Source: Clavelina lepadiformis
Taxonomy: Eukaryota > Chordata > Ascidiacea > Aplousobranchia > Clavelinidae
Direction of reading: 5' to 3'
Assembly: GCF_947623445.1 (NCBI RefSeq)
Contig: NC_135240.1
Span: 23,002,001-23,066,000 of the forward strand
DNA length: 64,000 nucleotides
Positions 36,511 to 49,600 of the stretch are shown here, piece by piece; positions within the stretch are counted from its first letter, which is position 1, and the number at the start of each line of letters is the position of its first letter. A program made the position numbers and the translations under genes. The notes beneath the pieces are model-generated. The model did no database searches. It was given only the letters and a program-made list of their open reading frames with translations, and had not been told where the DNA came from.

Positions 36511-36627
36511 ATGCAGCAGCCTCCATGGCCAAGAGACATTCATAAAATGATAAGGAAGGTACAAAAAGATTTGCTATTTGTCACGCTACGCACGACTGGC
36601 GAAGAAAAGCCTCGCTTGAGTGACTAA
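36511..36627 (+). CDS. Possible 38-aa small ORF, not recognised
   Basis: An ATG-started frame beginning MQQPPWPRDIHKMIRK and ending RLSD-stop. A good acceptor (TTTTTCCTATAG at about 36490) precedes it, and a possible donor AAG|GTACAA lies inside. With the TATA-like motif upstream, this could be a small exon or sORF. No family recognised, and it may be chance. Confidence 0.2.
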   Translation: MQQPPWPRDIHKMIRKVQKDLLFVTLRTTGEEKPRLSD

Positions 36628-37098
36628 CTATGTCCCTTCTCCGAGCAGGGATATTTCACCTGTTGTTGATGTAGTTGTCACTGATACCTCCGAAAACAGG
36701 GTTAGGTATAGTATAGGACTATAGGCTATACAGGTACACTATTTTATGATTCTTAGCTATTGAATCAGAGATAGACTAGTTGCAAGTTTAGATTCGACTG
36801 CGCATATTTTTTAAGCATTCAGCATGCTGCGCGCTTGTTTTACTGTATGTGCGTAGTATAATCGCATATTAATATGAAAAAACTACTTGGTTAAGTTTTT
36901 GAACTCAGGGAACGCGCCAGTCGCTGATGTTTAGTAATTTTGTTAGACTATTTGTGTAGACTTCCAAGTATACCTGTCTGCGAACTAACGATTTTTACAC
37001 TGTGATTCGTTTGACAACCTTCGTTTTTGTTTAGTACGATTGGAGACGCAGTTGACCTTAAGCTCTTATACAGGCTATAATCTACTAAAACAACCAAC

Positions 37099-37673
37099 AT
37101 GAAAGCTGTAATCGTTGTCCTTTGCTTGTGCGTCTTGGTCATACTGGCAGGTACGTGTCTTCCCCAAAAGAACTTTACTCAAATACGGCATGGTGCTTGA
37201 TCTGTCTCACACTGAATAGCTATGTTTGGCCAACTAAATCGCCGTTTCAAATGTGTTGCCCATCTGCAGGCTTCGTAATTTTATACGTTGATGCTGCTCA
37301 AACCAAATGCACATATAGCGTCACTTACATCCAGTTTTAAGTTTTACGTTATGTGCTGACAATTTTAGTTATAGGCCTATGTTCGTATCAAAGAATCTTA
37401 AATATTACCATAGCCAACATAGGTTAGACTACATGTATCCATCTTATTTATTATCATATATCTGTAATACAAATAGTAGCCTATTTATGCGAAACTGAAC
37501 TTCTGTTTTGCGTAGAGGAAACACCAGACACGGCAAAATTCGAGGTAAAAGTAAATTGCCCGGAAGGACACGATTGTCACAAACATATACAAGAAAGACT
37601 GGACAGTCTCAAGGAGCACGGCATTCACGCTACGCTTGAGCATATGAAGGAGAATGAGCATGGAGAACTTTAG
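37099..37673 (+). CDS. Small secreted His/Glu-rich peptide, not recognised (2 exons)
   Basis: Predicted 69-aa precursor from exons 37099-37150 and 37516-37673 (phase 1, total 210 nt). The first exon encodes an almost pure signal peptide (MKAVIVVLCLCVLVILA) and ends CAG|GTACGT. The acceptor is TTCTGTTTTGCGTAG. The mature part is about 52 residues with two cysteines separated by five residues (NCPEGHDCH), seven histidines, and a pattern suggesting strand-helix-strand (KFEVKVNC, IQERLDSLKEHG, IHATLEHMK). AATAAA at 37900 provides a polyadenylation signal. One signal exon plus one short exon is the usual plan of secreted peptides. I do not recognise a family; metal binding by the HDCHKH cluster is speculation. 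Confidence 0.65.
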
Positions 37674-37899
37674 ATATGTACTTGTAAAAACTACTTTTAT
37701 TTGCAGTAACGTAAATTTGTATTGCCATTGTGTCGTTGTCGCACTTAAAGCCATTAGTAAATTATGGTGTGCTGTCACATGACGTACGGTCGTCGCTTTC
37801 TTTGTGGTCAATCTTAACACGCCTGATTGAAGCCTCTCCCATGGGCCATACAGCGTAGAGCCAACACTTTATCGAAGCCACCACGCTCTTTTAAGCGCG

Positions 37900-37905
37900 A
37901 ATAAA
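37900..37905 (+). terminator. Polyadenylation signal of the small secreted peptide gene
   Basis: AATAAA 227 bases after the stop codon at 37671-37673, the first canonical hexamer on this strand. Confidence 0.55.
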
Positions 37906-40900
37906 GATGCACATGAAACAACCCACTTACGAACCGAATCAAAATATCCAGATCATGTTTTTGTTTGTTTTATCCACGTAGTTCCGCCAGTTTATCAAAC
38001 GCAGAACGCGCGAACATTCGAGATGTTAATGCTTCTTTTAGGTAACCTCGATTGGTCATGATAAACCAGCATTATGTCTCTACTTTTTGTCGGATTATTT
38101 CTTTTCATTCCGCTGATATTGAAAAAGTATAAATTTCTTTTGTTTCTTCTTCTTAGTATAAACTTCTTGGCGTTAAGATCTGACATTTCCAAGTATGAAC
38201 ATCCATTCAGTGCCGTCTTCTTTTGTTTTCTACTGGTCTATCATCGTTTCTATTTTCCAAAATCTGGTTTTTATTAATTCGTTTCACTGGGGTAAAAATG
38301 TTATGAGGCACGTTTGCTAGCATGATATTTAACCCTCCTCAAACTCAGTAGCAGAGAGCAAGCTATAAAAAAGCTTGACCAATTGCATGATATGACATAC
38401 AGAAGCCTAATTGTACATACAGGAAGTCCGACATTCGATTAAATGCAAAAACAAATATATTTAAAGAAAAGGCCCCGACCGGCACCTCGCTTATTGACGC
38501 CAGACGAATTAATGTGGTTGGGTGCTACCGCCGCGGACGTTGAAATCGCAGTACTGCACAATTATGGAAACCACTAACCAGTGTTTCTGGCGTACACTAA
38601 CCTTCAGTGTTGTAATAACTCGAGTCAAATTTTCCATGACTTGACTAGAGTCAAATGACTGGAATTACGTGATGACAACAGAGCTTTACGGTAGATAAGA
38701 AAATCGTATATTTTTAAAAATTACACTCTGCTGGAAAGAAAGTATCAACCAGATCAACTTTAGCACAGCAATGACGTTTTGATAACCAATTAAACGCAAC
38801 ACGTAGTGTAACGTCAGAAATGTTTCTGAAAAAAAAAAGGTATTGACCACTCCAGTCACAGCAAATGGACTCAGAAATAATGACGTCACTCAGGAAAATA
38901 ATGGTGCTCAACAACAAGACGTTTGCTTGCATTCCGGGTCGTAAATGGTGGTATTAAATTGATGGTGACAACTAGCACAGTCACAAAAACCGAAACAAAA
39001 GCTGACAGCTGCAAAGGGGGAAAACCCACTACAAGCGGAACACCATCTCAAGCAAAAGCCTGGTAACTAGTGGCAATGCTGATCAGTGATAATGTTGGGA
39101 TTTGCTGGACTGCCCGAGTTTCAGTAATTTATGCAGCAGAACTGTACATGAATAATGACATCAAAAGATATTATGGCATTACTGCTGCTCAGCACAATGG
39201 TTTTGGGGTTTAGTGACCGTCCATCGTTATAGCACAACCGTTCTGTAGTTAACAACTTGCATGCTACAAGAATTCGGAGCTTTTTCGCTTTTCTCATGTT
39301 CATTGATCTATTATTTGTAAGCATATTTTTGTTTTATTGTAACAACTGTTAGCATTAAGCACTGCACTTTTTGCTTCCCAAATTCAATAACATAAACTAT
39401 ACTAAACAATATGACATGATCATCTTTGGTAAGAACATCAACTGGGATTTTATGGTAAGATTCAAAAAGTTGCTAACACTATTTGATGAGTAGTGGTGGA
39501 TAGAACGCTTCCATTTTCAATTAGTGGATATATTCTTGGTGAATCATGAAACAGACCAAGTTAACCATCATTGAATGAATGAATCTAACATTGGTCACCT
39601 TACAATTAAACATGGGGAGTAAGGTGTGCAAGCACCAGTGCATGAAACAAAATACGTCGTCACTCTGTCAAGTACTGTGACATCACATAATGTTGACAAA
39701 TTAAGTGGGTAAGGTTCAAAGCGCTGCTAAATTCACCATTTAATCAATAAATTTTGTTATAACAAAATGTACATTCACGGTTTCACCTTCAGTGAAATCT
39801 TCACAATCTGATGCTCAGAACGCATGCAATTTAACCGCTTTACGCTGATATTATAAACTTGATGAATAAAAATATACATAGTTTCGTATAGTTTTATTTT
39901 GTTACTAATTGATTTCCAGATTTAAAAACAAAACTCTTGTGTTTGGTGGTATCGGTCTTAGTGTGACAAATTAGGGGCACCAACAAGTAAGGAATATTCC
40001 CTCAGATTAAGCTGTGATTAATGTTCTGCTATTTGTTAATCGAGTGGGCACATATTCTCTTATTTTATACCAAAATATCGTTTTCATTTGTTTTTAATAT
40101 CGTACCAGGATTTGTAACAAAATTGGTAAAAGAAACCAAGCGAAAACATAGCAAGTAGCAACTAACCAGAACAAAACAGTGTACGCATTACAAAACACGA
40201 TAGGAACAACATAAAATACTCAGCGTGAAATTCATAAGTGGGTTATTCTTTAAAGCAGCTAACTCTTTAGTTTGAACAAATATTTACTTGGTATTTTCGC
40301 TTGGCTTGGAAACCAAAAATTTATTGTCTGAACACTTTGATGCACTTCCAAATTTAGGTAAAAATAAAACACTTTTTTATAGTGCTCTCTTTTAGTAAAG
40401 TTTGCATTAAATGACAAGTGTACCAAAATAGGAACAGAGAACTTTTACAACGCTATACGGCGATTGCAAGTGCCGGTGCAAAAAACAGTGTTTTGTGTAC
40501 GGATGGCCCACCAAACAATATACAGAACTAAATTTGTTAGACTCTGCCTAGAACTTACTTTTGCTGTTAAACAGTCTTGTATTTCTTCCTCAAAACATTT
40601 TAACAAAAAAAAGACTTTCTACAAAAGAACACGCCAATCAGTTGAATTATCTCACAAAATAGAAGTAAGATTTTCTAATATTTAGTGTGTATAAACAGTA
40701 TAAGTGGGAGCAAGGTTTATGAAAAACTTTTGCTAATGGGACTGTATTGCAATAAACGACTACCATAGTATATAAATTAAATACCAAACTGATTTACGTC
40801 TGGAAATTCATATGCTCACAAATGATGTAATGTGTTGCTTTAGATGACATTTAATATAATGTGTGGACTCTAGAACAACACCTCCCCAACCCAATAGATT

Positions 40901-41365
40901 TTCATAAAAATTTTTTCAGCATTTGTAATGTTTAGCTATCATATGCCTTACACAAAGTGGCCTCTACAAGAAACCAACATTGTAAACTATACAAGCTCAT
41001 AGCAAGATGTTGTAGTGCATATTACACTTGCCGCAACATTTTTTACTTCCAAACCATAAAAATACATAACAATTTACATTATTGTAGCATTTTTACATAA
41101 AACACATCGTTACAGACTTCAATAAACAGAAAATAATATTTTTAGATCATATAAATTATCACCAACTGCATTGTGTACTGAAAACATGGTCATTGAAGCA
41201 ACCACCAGCAGTAAAATAATAACCTATAAAACAAATAAGATCACCAACCTAACAAGCCTAAATGTTTTGCCCAAAAAGTTAGGTTGTTACCATAAGAAAA
41301 GTAGGCCAATTGCTACATTGCCTTAGCACAACATAAGACTGTAAGCAAGAAGAATAATAATATAT
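37906..41365. other. Intergenic DNA
   Basis: Short frames only; none recognised on either strand. The right end likely contains the 3'UTR of RPA3 if the hexamer at its stop codon is not used. Confidence 0.45.
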
Positions 41366-41719
41366 TTATTTGTAGGTACAATATTCTGGATGGCTGTGAG
41401 CTAATTCAACAGTTTTATTGTAATTATCCAAAGAAAACTCAACAGTGGAAGTAATTTTGCGGTAAGTAATACACTGCAGATGGCTCTGATTGTTCACAGT
41501 TCCAGTAACTTCAACTACATCTTCTAAAAGTTCATTCAAGGGCGTATTCATAACTACCGTCACAGCTGTTTTGTCATCAACTTTCAAACGAAATGAGTTT
41601 CCATCACTGGCGATGTCACCTGAATCTACTAATCCCACCATGGTAACATTATTTCCGACATACTTTGGGAGCATAGAAGCTGTAACTCTTGGCCGCGGAG
41701 TAGCATAAAGTTCGTCCAT
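41366..41719 (-). CDS. RPA3: Replication protein A 14 kDa subunit (RPA3), single exon
   Basis: Smallest subunit of the RPA heterotrimer, which coats single-stranded DNA in replication and repair; RPA3 provides an OB fold that holds the trimer together. The predicted 117 aa is close to the family length (about 121). Recognisable features are the N-terminal PRPRVTASMLPKYVG (vertebrate PRSRINAGMLAQF), a central VEVTGTV strand, and the C-terminal FSLDNYNKTVELAHSHPEY helix, matching FDLGLYNEAVKIIHDFPQF. The start is ATG 41719. An AATAAA hexamer overlaps the stop codon. Identity is by remembered motif comparison, so moderately high confidence. Confidence 0.85.
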   Translation of the reverse strand: MDELYATPRPRVTASMLPKYVGNNVTMVGLVDSGDIASDGNSFRLKVDDKTAVTVVMNTPLNELLEDVVEVTGTVNNQSHLQCITYRKITSTVEFSLDNYNKTVELAHSHPEYCTYK

Positions 41720-43608
41720 GGTTCAAAAGCAAGAATTACAACGATACCTGTCGGTAATTTGAGGAATGGGCCAACGTTGAACGTTTCCAAAAGAACAAAA
41801 CTCCAAAAAAAGAGCATGGCGGGAAATTAAGTATTATAGGGTAATACCCTAACGAAGTTTTTTGTTATTGTTTGTGCGGTTATAAATTAAAATGCCAAAG
41901 ATTTTTGTGTTTTAAATAGTAATTTGGGTCTCTATAAAATTACAAACTAGAAAAAAATAAATAACGATATAAAAATTAATTAAAAACGATCCAGATGACT
42001 TTTAATCGTCACCATTATGAATAGACAATAGACATTCAATCGCTGTATAAGCCTACGTCTTGTTCTTTTTAACACTGATGACTAGGGTTTGTATTAGGTA
42101 TGGCAGGCTAGCTAACGCACTTTGGATGGAATACGTCTCGATAGGTTTGTAAGAAAATGGTAATGTTATGTTGGGGCTTATAGTTGAATTAAGCGATAGG
42201 CCAACAGTTATGGTTCATTTCCGTTCTACGTACAAACTCTTTAAACACGAAATATGCAAACAAGAATTTTCAAAACAAAAACAAAAACAAAGTAGGTTAA
42301 ATATAAAACTGGTCTAATCCTAGCAGAAAACCTAAGCTCAAAATCAGAGAAATGTTAATACGGAACATACTACCATAACGGAATTCATCAAAACATAAAC
42401 TTATGTTACAATACTTATATTAGCTCTTATATTACACAAGATGGCAGTCTGGTTGAATTGCATTGACTTAGAGGCGATCGGAGGATTTATCTATGTCTAA
42501 ACAGGAAAAAAGAATTTTATTGGCGCTTGAATCGTAACGGAACAGCCAAAAAGAAATAAACTAAAACCCGAGTGTTTCATTACTTTAGGGCGAACATATC
42601 GGCCTAGTGCCTAAAATACGATTAGTTCTACCAGGCTCTACTTACTACTTGGAATCTTTTATTAATCAATTTGGTAAACTGATGTTTGAGGCAAACAACA
42701 AGACAGTGTTTTGTAGGAAGTCCACACCTTTCAAAGCAGCCAAGTCGGAGGTACGAGCTATAACATTTTATTGCCCTGCTATTGATGACAACACACATCG
42801 ATTGGCAACCACGAAGCCTCACTTGGTGACCGAAATACCTTCATTGCCTCAGATCAAACAGTAAATTCAATATGTGCTGACGTGAATTCTTACGTTGTGT
42901 TACGTGGATTGTTGTCGAATTAAAACTTTTGCACTGATTCAACGTATCGAAATGAGTCGAAAATTGAATTACCGTTGAAATAGGTTTATTCAACACCACC
43001 CAGAAAATATGTTGTTCAAATTACACACAACAACAATGGGGACTAAATCGTATCAAAGGCATATTTATACGAACCAAATACACGTAAAATTAATCTCAGC
43101 ATAAATAATTTTACAGTGAATGACGCATAGGTAATGTGCAGCAATTGCAATAGTACAGACAGATAGATCAGAAATAAGAACAATTAATGACAAACAACAA
43201 CGAAAAACAACTAGTGCCATAAGAAAGTGTTCACAAAATAGCACGGTTTTAAGCCTAAATTAAAATTGAAAATTTTTGTCATGGCTTGGTACTATATATC
43301 TCAATGGAGGTAATATACAAAAACTAGTCTACATAAGCCGCTATGAGGTATGAAACCGAGTATGTTTTTGTTACTAGACATAAATTTGTTACTGTGACGG
43401 AAAGGAGATATAAAACCGATAAAATAATTAACAAGAAAATAATGCATTGCATGTTAAACAATACCTGACAAGTAATGTGAAAAAAAATCCTGAAAATGAT
43501 TTTTCAATTTAAAACGAACAAGCACCTATACAGAAACCTACACGTGGCGAACATATAATTTTGTACATTGAAGTAATTATTTTTGTACTTTTGGATGTTG
43601 AAAAGGTT
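41720..43608. other. Intergenic DNA with transposon remnants
   Basis: Near 42075-42150 it carries a stretch (GGTATGGCAGGCTAGCTAACGC, GGATGGAATACGTCTC) that reappears inverted at about 60963-61040 inside the ANKLE2 intron. A zinc-finger-like transposase remnant follows. No host gene recognised. Confidence 0.5.
42622..42862 (+). pseudogene. Possible BED/hAT-type zinc-finger transposase remnant
   Basis: A frame with FINQFGKLMFEANNKTVFCR followed by a PFKA/KSEV segment and a later THRLATTKPH. The pattern resembles the N-terminal C2H2-type finger of hAT-family transposases (phenylalanine-rich start, FC..C, H...H), but the second cysteine is missing and the frame begins without an ATG. Best read as decayed transposon coding sequence; low certainty. 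Confidence 0.3.
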
Positions 43609-46600
43609 TCAAGCATCAAGATCGCTTTCCTCTTCCTCTTGAATTAGGAACACGTCATCAATATGGTCACGTGGATTCGGTTTTGTCACGTCATCAGGTG
43701 GTTCCCCTAATTCGAAATAGCGTAGTGATTGAAAGGCATGAGCGCCAGCGTCAGATGAAGTTTGAAGCATGCGCTGTCTGGCCACGAGTTTTTCGTGTCG
43801 TAATCTAATAAGAAACTTCAATTAACCGGATATTATTTCGTGGCTGAATTCAAGGACAATGATAATGATAAAATCAGGGCTGGTAAAGTACATCGAAAGT
43901 GTAATACCAAAGCATGCTGTGGGGGCAAACTTTAAATAAAGGAAGTTTGATGACGGTAATAATTGGGTTTAGAATTTAGAGTCAGGTAATTCAGAGAGAA
44001 CTCAGATAAAATGTTGGTTTTATTTACCACTGTTTTAAAACGCCACAAACCACTCACCTTTTTCCAGCGCTTTTACACATACTCTGCCGTACTTCGTCCA
44101 ACATTGTAAGCTCTTCCTTGTCGTGGAAATCTAAGCCCGTTATAAGAGCGCTCCGGGAGAGTCTTCGAGATAATCTCCTTCTCCATTTATCACCGGACAT
44201 CGACCACTAGAAAAAAAGATACAAAGCAAAGAGATAAATCGCACAACTTTGAAACAAAAAGAACTAGGAGGCCATTGATCATGCAATAAAAACAGAAATT
44301 TAAGAGCCTAAATACAAGCATAAGGCCAAATAATTGCTGGAAATAGTTTTCATACCGATCCAGAGCTTTTCCTTGAGGATTGTGACGACCTCACGGCAGG
44401 AGGAGGCTTCTTCTTTTTTGTTCCATCCTTTTCTGGTTCCATTGCAGAGACGTCACCATTCAATTCGCCAATTTCGTCATCAGATTCGTCTGAGTTCTTG
44501 GAGAAAAAAACAAGGATTACATTTACAAGGCATAAAAAATATCAAAAAAATCTAATAAATTTCCTTCAAATGTTTTGGCCTGTAAACGCTAATTAAACGA
44601 CCTGCTACAGGTTCATGTCCATTTACCTCAACTGGAAACTGTGCATCGAATACTGGATGCTTGGGCATGCTTTCAGGATCAAGCAAGACTTCAGGAGGAA
44701 CCCTTGGATGTTGCCAGGTGGTCGGATCATTAACATCCCAAGGATTTGACTGCCCAAACGTTCCTTGAATTACACAGCATAAAAGAAAATTTAGCCGAGT
44801 TCGAACAAACGGAAACGTGAAAAGCATCACCATGAATGTTTTAACCAAATGTAATATCGGAGGACCGAGAATTCATTTCGTTTTTGAGATAAAAGTTTTT
44901 CGTCTCACCATAAACACCACACTTTTTTATTTTACATGAATATATTTTGACGTGTTTAAGAACGTGGGTACCCGTATAATGTTCAACGCACCTATATATT
45001 GACCACTCGTGGTCCAAACCCGGACTGAGTAGTCAGTCGATGACGTCAAAACAATATCATGGCTTTCGATAAGTTCAATCCACGTGACAGGGTGCACGTG
45101 ACTGCGCCAAGCAGCCAAGCGTGGCGGAGGTGGTGTGGATTTTGGGCAAACGATGTCCTTGTCCATGTCAAGTAGTGGATCGGTTGCGAAGTAATCGATG
45201 TCAAATGCGTAAACGAAACCTACAACACAAAAAATTTCTTTGTGCGCATTGGAATAAAAACGAAGCATTAAAGTTCGAAAACGGGGAAAAGAGGCCAACG
45301 AGCCACTGCCTACATTGACAGGGTATTGTGAATAAATACTAAAATACCTTTCATAAATAGTATTTAACGCATGGGTGGTCTCACCAAGATGATCGCCAAT
45401 GTATAATTGGTTGCCATCACTGGAAGCGACCATGAAGCTTAAGCCTCCATTTCTATTTGAGATGGAAAAACGAGCATGAGCAGTTCGGGTGTGGAAGTTC
45501 CAAAATATGACGTATCCGTCCGAGCAGCCAGCCACAAGAGCAGCATTGTCTTTTGTGTGTAACCGGTTGGAGAGGAATATGAGCTTATTTATGACCTGTT
45601 TTCCAGCACGAACATCTGTAAAGCGAAAAATGGATGATCTTCGCGTACAACTCCGGCCTGCTTAGCTTTTAACTTACAGCCAACGAACATGTTCAACGTT
45701 GGTTCGTAGGTTTTCAAGCTGCATTATTGCTGTTGAAATTATGACAATTTAATGATGTTATTTTTGAACATCATTAAACACACCTGTCCCGATATCGCTT
45801 TGCTCTTCTACTTCGTCTTCTTCGTCAGAGTTAGACTCGGACTTCACACTAAAAACAAAGATGAGCATTGATTCATAAAATAAGCAGATAAATAGGAACT
45901 TAACAAATGAAAAACAATTTTTAGTCAGCAAATGGACAAGCATAAAAGGATATTGTTTCTAAAATCTGCAGTTTCAGACAGCGATCCAAGCGGCTAAATG
46001 ACTCAAAAGATGGTAAAAAAATGTTACATTTCTTTGGGATATGGAATCCGAGAAACGCTATGTCCAGATATGATATTCCAAACAATAATGAAGCCGTCGT
46101 ATGAAGCCGTCGCAATCAAGTTCGGTTTTCCAAAAGTGACAGATACGATGTCTTCAGTGTGACCACGGCGCTACAAAACATGGCAGGTTTATATTGACTA
46201 AAAGTCGAGCGCTCTGGTAGCGGCTTGTTGGATTGCAGAAGTTCTAAAGTCTACCAAATCGTCTGGCCAGTGGGGCATGGGCCGCTGTATGTGATGAAAA
46301 TAGTCGGTTTGATCAGGGAATATGTTTATCCGCTGGTCCCAGCCAACGGCGATAATGAATCGATTCTTATTTATTTCCACATACACGCAGTCAGTAATTT
46401 CACTCGATTCGTTTTCTAGAAAAAGTAACATTTAATTAAGGACATGTTCTTTAAGAACTATTTCTCATTTGTTGAATCATAGAATTCGGTTAATTTTTGT
46501 TAGAAATGAACCGAATCGACGAGTTAAAATTATTAAACACATTACCTCGTTCGAGCGACCGAAGACAGTGGCCGTTGTTATAATTCCATATTCTCACGGC

Positions 46601-49600
46601 ACCGTCTCTCCCGGAAGTGATGAGACGTCGCCCGGAAGCGTCGAAGGTCAAGCTGGTGATGGCAGTATCACCATGAGCTTTGTTAAATTCAAACATGAAG
46701 GTACCAGTTTCAAAATCCCATAATTTTACAACCTTCAAAAGAAAGTGAACACAGCTCACTGACGTAACAATCTTAACATCCCCGGTAGATCTTTTCAAAC
46801 GTACAGAAATATCGCAAATGTTTCAACTTATGTTAACGTGATGGCTTTAAAACACTTTTAACCGAGAAATAAAGCGCTCAAATAAAGCCATTGGTACAGT
46901 TGTACAAAGCCCAAAACAATTCAATTGTGACAGCCAGGGACGCGGTTTAAATGCTGACAATATTTCAATAGTTGACCTGTTTAAGCGTAGTAACCGAATA
47001 CTATACACAAAGTGACAATTAAAGGGATGAAATGATACAATGTTGCGAAATCGTACGTAGTTGTTTGAAAAACAGGGACAAACAAGCCAGTGAGCCACTA
47101 AATCGCCTCCACGCTGATGTAGGAAGACAATCAGACCTCGCAAGCATAAAAGCTTTATTTACTATAACGGACATATCAAGGAAATTTGCTTTCTACCTAT
47201 AAATGGTTGCCGTATTGCCGGGCAAAACTCCAATAAAACGGTCTAAGATTAAACTGAATTAAAACTACAATCAAATATACTGTTCTATTGCATGAAGTAT
47301 GTTTAAAAGCGTTTAATTTATTCGAGAATTACTGTCATCGACATACAAATTAAGTTATAAGATGGTAAATCTGTACTCTCACCGAATTTTCCGAGCATGT
47401 GATCACGTGACCAAAATTGCTGTTGAAAGCACAGCACATCACCGGCTCGTTATGCGACACTGATACTTCGTCAGTCAACTTAGCTCTGAAAAGAGTTGAA
47501 TACCGCCGTAAATCGATTACCTTGCTGGAAAATGTAACAAAACAACCAAAGGGACTAATTCCAGACATTATATAAACTGCCTGTTCAATAAATTATAACG
47601 AGCTGTTTCAAAGCCCGAGTAGTGAAATGTTAATGTGATTAGTTATTGTTATACAAAGTAGAAGCGAAAATGAGCTTGGCGAAATGCCAAAGTTATGTAA
47701 ATCTGCGGCCACGGTTTTATTTTGCTTTATTACACCGCACGAATTGCTAAAGCCAGGCTTCAGGAATGAAAAAATCCAAGTCTACTACCAAAGTATTAGT
47801 AGAAGCTAGTGATGACGTTAACTCCTTAATTCAAAAACGAAAAAACTACTTCGACTATGGAAGTTAGTCGTGACTGATGAGGTTGCTTTATATTACCGGT
47901 ATCCGAAATTTGGTATCACGCGAATTCGAGTTAACAGGCATCCGCACTGTGAATTATGTTTAATCAGCAGCACAAAACTAATCGATTTAGTTCAAACAAA
48001 CACTCAGTTCATTCCTAATTTAAAAACGTGCACCAAGGAGACTCACTGTTTCACACGGTAAGCCATTGCTGTCGGCAATGTATCACCCTTCCTGTGATAA
48101 TGGTATTTACGAGTTATAGAAGTTTTTATCTTACCTGTAAGTATACTGTTTAGAAGATAGACACTAAAACACAAATGTATCATTATATGCACGTCTTTCT
48201 ACTCACTTTTGTGATATTTTCAACAGCGACAATTGGTCTGTAGCAACTGCCAGCGCCTGGAACTGGTGCGAGTATGAACAGGCCACAATCTCCCCGTTTA
48301 TCTTGTGCAACTTGGGGTTGATGGTTACCAAGCAGTTTTGCTCAACCAAATCCCAGCACTGTTCAGAAAATAACCCAAAATATATTGAGTAACCTCAAAC
48401 ATTTTAAGTAAACTCCAGCGAGTACCTTCAGACATTTGTCTGCTGAAATACTAAATATCCTTCCATCTTCACCGTCTATTGAGATGAAAACGACCGGAGA
48501 AGAATGCCCGCGTAGAAGCCCAGTAGCCTTCTGGGGAACATAAGGGTTCCACAATCGAACTATTCTGTCCATGCCTGGGAAGCAAAACAACGTTTAAACG
48601 TCGCAATTCCACGCAAATGACGCAATTAGCAGATAAATAACCTATTGGCTACTATGCAATGGCTGTCATATTGCAAGAACAATAAAAGGTTGTTACCCCC
48701 AGTTGCAACGATGTTTGTCGCTGTACAGAAATCGAAGGTCTTCACACCCTTGTAGACGTAGAACACGGATTGATCGGTTTTTTGACGTCTTTGGGCAGCC
48801 ATGGAGCCATGTTTTCGTGTTTTGTTGCCCTGGGCGGGAGTCTGGGATTGAGCCATGAAGTTGCCCGAAATAGTTGTTGGGTGTAAATTGTTTAGGATAG
48901 TACTGGCAGTTGTACAACCTTATAAAGGAGAAGAATATGTTAACCTGAAAACAAGTTAGAAGAAGTGAACCTTCTTTAATTTAATACCTCTAACTAGCGC
49001 GGTGGAGGCGTGGTTCGAGGCTGATATCACCGAACGGAGCTCGTGAAAGTATCGTATCTGCAATAAAACTTCACTAACTAATAAAGCCTCATTAAGTAAA
49101 AAAATATAAGTTGTATCTGCAATGCATCACTTTACCTCTGTTACCCAGTCTTCGTGGACTTTCCATTTTACGAATGAAGTTCCCACACCATTGGCCACAT
49201 CATGCATGGTGACCGTTGGAATCCCGCATACTTTGGGCACTTTCTTCCAATTTCTTAAAGTGTCTCCGATAGCGTTGAACATCATGATACTTACACATCC
49301 CTGTTGAGTGTTTGCATGCAAATAATGACAAGTTGAGGTGTTAACTTGCATCCTACATATCCTACATAAGATCGACAAGGACAATAACAAATAAAAAAGG
49401 ATATAAGCACAAATTTTATTTAGTTTCTATACATCAAAAATCAAAACTACAATTATAGTGTATACGCAACCCATTTCACCTGATCATCGCCGTAAACTAT
49501 GAGGCAACGGTCGGCTTCAGTGGGACAAACGTCGATACGAAGAGGCACTGCATCAAGTCCAATCACTTGACAGTAGAATTCGAAAGTAATCAGTTCGTAA

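Noticed and set aside
45121-45318. Plus-strand frames opposite the WD40 exons
   Set aside because: They lie antisense to well-supported exons with conserved WD40 residues; chance frames.
45921-45990. A candidate exon in the WD40 gene (RLDRCLKLQILET...) followed by ATATCCTTTT, an exact match to a U12 AT-AC donor
   Set aside because: It needs an acceptor with no recognisable U12 branch site. Skipping it joins exon 46170-46028 (phase 2) directly to 45848-45784 in frame with ordinary GT-AG sites.
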